Source: Thalassobaculum_A sp040219215
Lineage (GTDB): Bacteria; Pseudomonadota; Alphaproteobacteria; Thalassobaculales; Thalassobaculaceae
Reading direction: 5' to 3'
DNA: 64,000 nt
NCBI RefSeq assembly: GCF_040219215.1
Contig: NZ_JAVJSX010000008.1
Span: forward strand, 124,001-188,000
Numbering within the stretch: position 1 is the first letter of the stretch; each line of letters begins with the position of its first letter. Positions 59,373 through 64,000 of this stretch are shown piece by piece. The notes beneath the pieces are model-generated. The model was given only the letters and a program-made list of their open reading frames with translations, had not been told where the DNA came from and ran no database searches. The translations under genes were made by a program, and so were the position numbers.

Positions 59373-60875
59373 ATGGCGGATTGGGACGTCGTGGTGGTTG
59401 GCGCCGGCAACGCGGCACTGTGCGCGGCCCTGGCGGCACGCGAGAGCGGTGCGTCGGTTCTGGTGCTCGAGCGAGCTCCGGAAGACGAGGGCGGCGGCAA
59501 CACCCGGTTCACCGCCGGAGCCATCCGCACGGTCTACAACGGGGTCGACGACCTGCGGGCGCTGATGCCGGACCTGACCGACGAAGAGGTGGCGATCACC
59601 GATTTCGGCACCTACACCAGCGACCAGTTCTTCGACGACATGTTCCGGGTGACGCAGTACCGCTGTGACGCGGACCTCGCCGAGACGCTGATCACCCGCT
59701 CCTACGACACGCTGACCTGGATGCGCGGCAAGGGTGTGCGCTTCCAGCCGATCTGGGGCCGGCAGGCGTTCAAGGTCGACGGCAGGTTCAAGTTCTGGGG
59801 TGGCTTGACGATCGAAGCCTGGGGTGGCGGCCCCGGTCTGGTCGAGGCGCTGTGGCAGTCGGCCGCGCGGCAGGGAATCGAGATCCGCTATTCGTCGCGG
59901 GTGCTCAACCTGCTGTACGACGACATCAAGGTCTCCGGCGTGCGGGTCAAGACCCCGAACGGCGTGGAGAGCATCAAGGCGAAGGCGTTGGTACTGGCGG
60001 CCGGCGGTTTCCAGGCGAATCCGGAGTGGCGGACCCGCTATCTCGGCGCCGGCTGGGAACTGGCCAAGGTGCGCGGCAGCCGCTTCAACACCGGCGACGG
60101 CATCCGCATGGCGCTCGACATCGGGGCGGCGCCTTACGGCAACTGGTCCGGCAGCCACGCGGTCGGCTGGGACTACAACGCACCGGAGTTCGGCGACCTG
60201 ACGGTCGGCGACAACTTCCAGAAGCACTCCTACCCGTTCGGCATCATGATCAATGCCGAAGGCAAGCGCTTCGTCGACGAGGGCGCCGACTTCCGCAACT
60301 ACACCTACGCCAAGTACGGGCGGGTGATCCTGAACCAGCCGAACCAGTTCGCCTGGCAGGTGTTCGACCAGAAGGTCACCCACCTGCTGCGCGACGAGTA
60401 CCGCATCAAGCGGGTGACCAAGGTCACGGCGCCGACGCTGGAGGAGCTGGTCGGCAAGCTGGAAGGGGTGAATCCGCAGGCCGCGCTGGCGGAGCTGACC
60501 GCCTGGAACGACGCGGTGATGACCGAGGTGCCGTTCGACCCGAACGTCAAGGACGGCCGCAGCACCCGGGGGCTGGCGGTGCCCAAGTCGAACTGGGCGA
60601 ACCGCCTCGACACCCCGCCCTACGAGGCCTATCAGGTCACCTGCGGGGTGACGTTCACCTTCGGCGGCCTGCGCATCGACGGCAACGGACAGGTGCAGGA
60701 TGTGGATCTGGCACCGATTCCCGGGCTATATGCGGCGGGCGAGCTGGTCGGCGGGCTGTTCTACTTCAACTACCCCGGCGGAACCGGCCTGATGTCCGGT
60801 GCGGTGTTCGGCAGGTTGGCCGGAACCGAGGCCGGCAAGGCGGCGATGGAGGGGACAACCCGCGCCGCCGAATGA
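59373..60875 (+). CDS. FAD-dependent tricarballylate dehydrogenase-like (TcuA-like) flavoprotein
   Basis: This 500-residue flavoprotein of the fumarate reductase/succinate dehydrogenase family has the FAD-binding VVVVGAGNAALCAALAARE (about 5-23), ERAPEDEGGGNTRFTAGAIR, ALVLAAGGFQANPEW and the C-terminal GLYAAGELVGGLFYFNYPGG. The overall pattern closely matches enzymes annotated as TcuA, which oxidise tricarballylate to cis-aconitate. No TcuB partner is adjacent. The ATG follows GGAGAGTGGACG. The GntR gene follows after 31 bases. Confidence 0.82.
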   Translation: MADWDVVVVGAGNAALCAALAARESGASVLVLERAPEDEGGGNTRFTAGAIRTVYNGVDDLRALMPDLTDEEVAITDFGTYTSDQFFDDMFRVTQYRCDADLAETLITRSYDTLTWMRGKGVRFQPIWGRQAFKVDGRFKFWGGLTIEAWGGGPGLVEALWQSAARQGIEIRYSSRVLNLLYDDIKVSGVRVKTPNGVESIKAKALVLAAGGFQANPEWRTRYLGAGWELAKVRGSRFNTGDGIRMALDIGAAPYGNWSGSHAVGWDYNAPEFGDLTVGDNFQKHSYPFGIMINAEGKRFVDEGADFRNYTYAKYGRVILNQPNQFAWQVFDQKVTHLLRDEYRIKRVTKVTAPTLEELVGKLEGVNPQAALAELTAWNDAVMTEVPFDPNVKDGRSTRGLAVPKSNWANRLDTPPYEAYQVTCGVTFTFGGLRIDGNGQVQDVDLAPIPGLYAAGELVGGLFYFNYPGGTGLMSGAVFGRLAGTEAGKAAMEGTTRAAE

Positions 60876-60906
60876 CACCAGCCCGGCAGATGCGGGAGGA
60901 ACGGCG

Positions 60907-61647
60907 ATGGCGCGCGGCAACGGCAAGAGTGCAACGGGTGAAGGCCCGGAGTCCCGTGGCGAGATCGCCTATGCCCGCCTGAAGGAAGCGATCCAGGCAG
61001 GCGCGCTCAAGCCCGGCGAGCGGATCCGCGAGATCGAGATGGCCGAGCGGCTGAACATGAGCCGCACCCCGGTGCGCGAGGCGCTGCGCCGGCTCGAGGC
61101 AGACGGGCTGCTGAGCTTCGCGCCGTACCGCGGCATGGTGATCGCCGAACTGGATCATCAGGCGGTGATGGAGCTGTACCAGATGCGCGAGGTGCTGGAA
61201 GGCACCGCCGCCGGTCTGGCGGCCCGGCACGCGTCGGAGGCCGAGATCGCCGTGCTGCGCGACATCATGGTCACCGATCCGGGCGACGACGCCGATCCGC
61301 AGCGTCTGGCCCAGCACAACCGGCAGTTCCACGGCGCCCTCTACCGGGCGGCCCACAACCGCTATCTGCTGAAGACCCTGAACGTACTGCGCGACGCCAT
61401 GGCGCTGCTCGGCATGACCACGCTGTCGCTGACCGGCCGGTCCGACACCGCCTTCGACGAGCACGACGCAATCGTTCGGGCGATCGAGGAGCACAACCCG
61501 GAGGCCGCAGAGGCTGCCGCTCGCGCCCACATCCGTTCAGCCCAGCGGGCGCGGATCCGGCTGATGTTCGGAGAGGAAGCGGCGGCGGCCGGTCCCTCAA
61601 CGACGAACGGCCCGGCGGAAGGCCGGGCCGTATCGGACGGCGGCTGA
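60907..61647 (+). CDS. GntR-family regulator, FCD (FadR) type
   Basis: This 246-residue regulator has an N-terminal winged helix (AYARLKEAIQAGALKPGERIREIEMAERLNMSRTPVREALRRLEADGLL, about 20-70) and an all-helical FCD ligand domain in which D/H metal-type ligands are seen (FHGALYRAAHN, FDEHDAIVRAIEEHNPEAA). It probably controls itself, the TcuA-like gene and the divergent transporter through the operators at 59293-59311. The last residues are encoded by a hairpin that also serves as terminator for the convergent atp operon. Confidence 0.9.
   Translation: MARGNGKSATGEGPESRGEIAYARLKEAIQAGALKPGERIREIEMAERLNMSRTPVREALRRLEADGLLSFAPYRGMVIAELDHQAVMELYQMREVLEGTAAGLAARHASEAEIAVLRDIMVTDPGDDADPQRLAQHNRQFHGALYRAAHNRYLLKTLNVLRDAMALLGMTTLSLTGRSDTAFDEHDAIVRAIEEHNPEAAEAAARAHIRSAQRARIRLMFGEEAAAAGPSTTNGPAEGRAVSDGG
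61607..61631. terminator. hairpin overlapping the gntR end, facing the atp operon
   Basis: ACGGCCCGGC (61607-61616) and GCCGGGCCGT (61622-61631) form a 10-bp stem with GGAAG loop. It lies inside the last codons of the GntR gene and about 40 bases past the last atp gene, so it can terminate the minus-strand operon. No T-run follows on either strand. Confidence 0.5.
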
Positions 61648-61668
61648 CGCCGCAAACCGTAAAGCTGC

Positions 61669-62151
61669 TTACTGCAGGCGGGTCGGGATCTCGGCGACCG
61701 CGTCGGCCACCAGCCGGGATCGAACCGAGCCATCGATGTTCGATTCGATGAGCTGCCGGGTCGCGGCCATCGCCAGGTCGACCATCTGCTCGCGAACGTC
61801 CTGCAGCGCCTTGGCTTCGGCGGCGGCAATCTTCTCGACTGCCAACTGCTCGCGCCGGGCGAGGGACGCCTCAAGTTTCTTCTCACCGTCCTCGCGCATC
61901 CGCTTCGCTTCTTCGCGGGCGTGCGCCAGGATCGCCTCGGCTTCCTTCAGCGCGTCGCGCTGCAGGCGCTGGTAGTTCGCCTTGGCGGCCTGGGCCTCCT
62001 CGCGGAGGTTCTGAGCCTCCTCGAGCCGGTTCCGGATCTCGTCGGCCCGGGCGTCGAGGGCGGTTGTCACCTTCTGCCAGACCATCTTGAACGTCAGGGC
62101 GACGAACAGGACGAACGAGACGGCAACCCAGAATGTCGGATCGGCGAACAT
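61669..62151 (-). CDS. atpF: ATP synthase F0 subunit b
   Basis: This 160-residue peripheral-stalk subunit has one N-terminal membrane helix (TFWVAVSFVLFVALTFKMVW) followed by a long, highly charged helix with Ala/Arg/Glu heptad-like spacing (ALDARADEIRNRLEEAQNLREEAQAAKANYQRL...). It pairs with subunit b' encoded just upstream; the ATG overlaps the b' stop (ATGA). It is the last gene of the F0 operon, as usual in alphaproteobacteria, where the F1 genes are elsewhere. Confidence 0.93.
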   Translation of the reverse strand: MFADPTFWVAVSFVLFVALTFKMVWQKVTTALDARADEIRNRLEEAQNLREEAQAAKANYQRLQRDALKEAEAILAHAREEAKRMREDGEKKLEASLARREQLAVEKIAAAEAKALQDVREQMVDLAMAATRQLIESNIDGSVRSRLVADAVAEIPTRLQ

Positions 62152-62753
62152 CAGCTGGTTCCTCCGGCGGCCGCTTCGACTGCCTTCTCGACGGCCTTGG
62201 CCGACGGCTCCACGCCGATCAGCTTGGCGGTGGCAGCGGCCGCGGTTTCGCTGGCGACGGTCCGCAGGCTCGCCAACGCTTCGTCCCGCTGCTTGCCGAT
62301 GCGGGTCTCGGCGGTCTTGGTCTTGCGGTTCAGCTTCTTCGCCGCCTCGGCCTCTGCCTCGGCATGCTCCTTGGCGACCACCTCGGCGGTCTCGCGGAAC
62401 AGGTCCTGGGCCTTGCCGCGGGCTCCGGCCAGCGCCTTCTCGTACTCGGCCTGGACCGCCGCCGCCTCCGAGCGCAGCCGTTCGGCCGTCTCGATGTCGT
62501 CGGCAATCCGCTCCTGGCGCTCTTCGAGCACCTCGGCGATCTTCGGCAGCGCCACCTTCGACATGATGGCGTAGAGGACCACGAAGGCGACGATCAGCCA
62601 GAAGATCTGCGTCGGGTAGGTGTGCACGTCGAGCTGCGGCAGACCGCCGCCGCCCTGCCCGCCGTCGGAAGCGGCCAGTGCGGACGACGCAGCCATGCCC
62701 GTAAGGGCGGCCATGCCGACAGTCGATCCGCGCAGCCACGCGTTGCGCATCAT
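62151..62753 (-). CDS. ATP synthase F0 subunit b'
   Basis: This 200-residue second stalk subunit has an extra N-terminal hydrophobic, Ala-rich stretch (GSTVGMAALTGMAASSALAAS) resembling a signal sequence, a Gly-rich bridge, the membrane helix TQIFWLIVAFVVLYAIMSKVALP and a long charged coiled coil. FWLIVAFVVLY-type helices followed by LPKIAEVLEERQERIADDI are diagnostic of b'. I chose the first of two adjacent ATGs (62751-62753) with GGAGGG seven to eight bases upstream; a longer GTG start is unlikely. Confidence 0.92.
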   Translation of the reverse strand: MMRNAWLRGSTVGMAALTGMAASSALAASDGGQGGGGLPQLDVHTYPTQIFWLIVAFVVLYAIMSKVALPKIAEVLEERQERIADDIETAERLRSEAAAVQAEYEKALAGARGKAQDLFRETAEVVAKEHAEAEAEAAKKLNRKTKTAETRIGKQRDEALASLRTVASETAAAATAKLIGVEPSAKAVEKAVEAAAGGTS

Positions 62754-62806
62754 GCCTTCACCCTCCTCGCGGGAGAGCCGCACCGGTAGTACCGGTGCCG
62801 CCCGGA

Positions 62807-63031
62807 TCAGGTGAACAGGATGAGGAACGCGATCAGCAGCGCGAACAGCGCGACGGCTTCCGTCAGCGCAAAGCCCAGAATGCCGATGCCGAACACTTCG
62901 TTGCGGGCGGCCGGGTTGCGGGCGATCGAAGCGATCAGGGTTGAGAAGATGTTGCCGATACCGACGCCGACGCCCATCAGGGCGATCACGGCAATGCCGG
63001 CTCCGATCATCTTGGCGGATGCGAGGTCCAT
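62807..63031 (-). CDS. atpE: ATP synthase F0 subunit c
   Basis: This 74-residue proteolipid has two hydrophobic helices linked by the conserved polar loop ARNPAARNE. The proton-binding carboxylate is E58 in GFALTEAVALFALL. The Gly-rich first helix (GVGVGIGNIF) is typical. A ring of these subunits rotates with proton flow. It is separated by 54 bases from subunit a and by 53 from b', consistent with RNA-level control of its high copy number. Confidence 0.96.
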   Translation of the reverse strand: MDLASAKMIGAGIAVIALMGVGVGIGNIFSTLIASIARNPAARNEVFGIGILGFALTEAVALFALLIAFLILFT

Positions 63032-63085
63032 GATATGCGTCCTTCCGTTTAGCGAGAATGGTGGTCAGTGGGTGCGGCGGCCTGC

Positions 63086-63811
63086 TCAGTGATGCAGGTG
63101 CAGGGCGTCGCGGAGATAGATGCAGGTCAGGATCGTGAACACGTAGGCCTGCAGGACGGCGACCAGGATTTCAAACCCGGTCAGCGCGACCAGCACGACC
63201 ATCGGGGCCACGCCGAACACGCCGAGCGCGACCACGAAGCCACCGAACACCTTCATCATGGTGTGGCCGGCCATCATGTTCGCGAACAACCGAACCGACA
63301 GGCTGATCGGGCGCGAGAGATACGACAGGATCTCGATCGGGATCAGCAGCGGCGCCATGTAGATCGGTGCGCCCGCCGGGAAGAAGAAAGTCAGGAAGTG
63401 CACGCCGTGCCGCACGATGGCAACCAGCGTGACGCCGATGAACACCGTGATCGCCAGGGCGAAGGTGACGATGATCTGGCTGGTGAACGTGTAGCTGTAC
63501 GGCACCATGCCCAGCATGTTGCCGAGCAGGATGAACATGAACAGCGCGAAGATGAACGGGAAGTACGGCCGGCCGTCAGAGCCGACGTTCTCGCGCACCA
63601 TGTTCGCAATGAATTCGTAGGACAGTTCCGCCATCGACTGCCAGCGGTTCGGCACCAGGTGCCGGCCGCGCATCGACTGGATCAGGAACACCGCAACCGC
63701 CGCCACCGCCAGCGCCATGAACAGCGCGGAGTTGGTGAACGAGAGATCCACGCCCCCGATCTCGATCGGGACCAGTGGCTTCAGCTTGAACTGCTCAACC
63801 GGCGACGCCAC
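63086..63811 (-). CDS. atpB: ATP synthase F0 subunit a
   Basis: This 241-residue membrane protein forms the proton half-channels. It has about five to six transmembrane helices. The essential arginine is R174 in PISLSVRLFANMMAGH, and GFEILVAVLQAYVFTILTCIYL is the conserved last helix. The start is a GTG (63809-63811) with GAGAGGGG nine bases upstream. The AtpI stop precedes it by six bases. Confidence 0.95.
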   Translation of the reverse strand: MASPVEQFKLKPLVPIEIGGVDLSFTNSALFMALAVAAVAVFLIQSMRGRHLVPNRWQSMAELSYEFIANMVRENVGSDGRPYFPFIFALFMFILLGNMLGMVPYSYTFTSQIIVTFALAITVFIGVTLVAIVRHGVHFLTFFFPAGAPIYMAPLLIPIEILSYLSRPISLSVRLFANMMAGHTMMKVFGGFVVALGVFGVAPMVVLVALTGFEILVAVLQAYVFTILTCIYLRDALHLHH

Positions 63812-63817
63812 GCGCTG

Positions 63818-64000
63818 CTACCCCTCTCGCTTCGTCTCATCCCGGCGACCGTCGTCCGCGCTGTCCGTAGGCTTGCGGTAACCGACCGCCATCCCTTGGC
63901 CCATCGCGGCGCGGTAGACATTCATCATGCCACCCGCGGCCCCGAGAAAGAAAAACACGATCATCAGCCAGGGGCCTGTCCCCAACCAATAATCCAGCGC
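63818..64000 (-). CDS. atpI: ATP synthase protein I (AtpI), C-terminal part
   Basis: The frame enters from the right edge of the window and encodes 60 residues ending at TAG (63818-63820). DYWLGTGPWLMIVFFFLGAAGGMMNVYRAA is the typical second helix and end of AtpI, an assembly factor for the c-ring; a charged tail follows. It is the first known gene of the atpI-B-E-b'-b order. The N-terminus lies outside the window. Confidence 0.88.
   Translation of the reverse strand, partial: ALDYWLGTGPWLMIVFFFLGAAGGMMNVYRAAMGQGMAVGYRKPTDSADDGRRDETKREG

Noticed and set aside
1..64000. CRISPR arrays, insertion sequences, integrases or attachment sites
   Set aside because: No regularly spaced repeats, transposase or recombinase genes were seen; repeats found are single hairpins next to gene ends.

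Overview
The window is GC-rich, densely coded on both strands, and contains no rRNA or tRNA gene, CRISPR array or insertion sequence that I could recognise. Several markers point to an alphaproteobacterium, most likely in or near the Rhodospirillales. They are an ATP synthase F0 operon with separate b and b' subunits, an RpoE-ChrR pair, DUF1491 and DUF1127 proteins, an IalB-like protein, a PAS_5 protein, a GcvA/VtlR-type LysR regulator and a Bmp-type nucleoside ABC transporter. The gene set suits a free-living heterotroph that takes up organic acids and nucleosides.

Layout. Positions 1-7868 (minus strand) hold a tightly coupled nucleoside uptake and salvage operon: BMP binding protein, double ATPase, a dGTPase, two permeases, purine-nucleoside phosphorylase, deoxyribose-phosphate aldolase and a gene cut by the window edge. 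Divergent from it is DUF1491 with both aconitase X subunits (7999-10015). Then come an EamA exporter/epimerase/HAD operon, an epoxide-hydrolase-like protein, an amidohydrolase, a cyclophilin and a small zincin (10034-16154). Positions 16364-18687 hold 3-hydroxybutyrate dehydrogenase coupled to a patatin, then a pterin dehydratase. From 18704 to 24040 there are SDRs, a DUF3429 protein, a PAS_5 protein, a diguanylate cyclase and a LysR regulator.

Positions 24024-25574 form a notable regulatory unit. A GcvA/VtlR-like LysR gene is divergent from a DUF1127 gene. Between them are a palindrome and a good sigma70 promoter, and after DUF1127 comes a run of hairpins with C-rich anti-Shine-Dalgarno loops that looks like a 3'-UTR small RNA. 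Positions 25600-36480 hold a methyltransferase/ReAV-type asparaginase operon, a SpoU methyltransferase, a TPR-sulfotransferase, chrR-rpoE, an IalB-like gene, rlmN, a BI-1 protein and small hypotheticals. Positions 36496-43298 hold a PAS histidine kinase, a class V aminotransferase, an SDR, mtgA and an SPFH/NfeD pair.

Positions 43397-49892 are a complete C4-dicarboxylate TRAP module, dctBD-dctPQM, with a canonical sigma54 promoter before dctP and a strong hairpin between dctP and dctQ. Downstream is malate synthase G interrupted by an in-frame TAG 56 codons before its natural end (50905-53082). It is followed by a histidine kinase whose membrane domain carries all the residues I know to be essential in plant ethylene receptors (53385-54656). 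The right end has a class I glutamine amidotransferase, an HBM-type chemoreceptor, a tricarballylate-dehydrogenase-like locus with MFS transporter, GntR regulator and tandem GntR-type operators (57932-61647), and the minus-strand F0 operon atpI-B-E-b'-b (61669-64000).

Metabolically, the dct system, PHB-related enzymes, malate synthase and the tricarballylate locus feed the TCA and glyoxylate pathways, and the left operon recycles (deoxy)nucleosides. Sensory genes are frequent: three histidine kinases, a chemoreceptor, a GGDEF protein, an ECF sigma factor and three one-component regulators (two LysR, one GntR).
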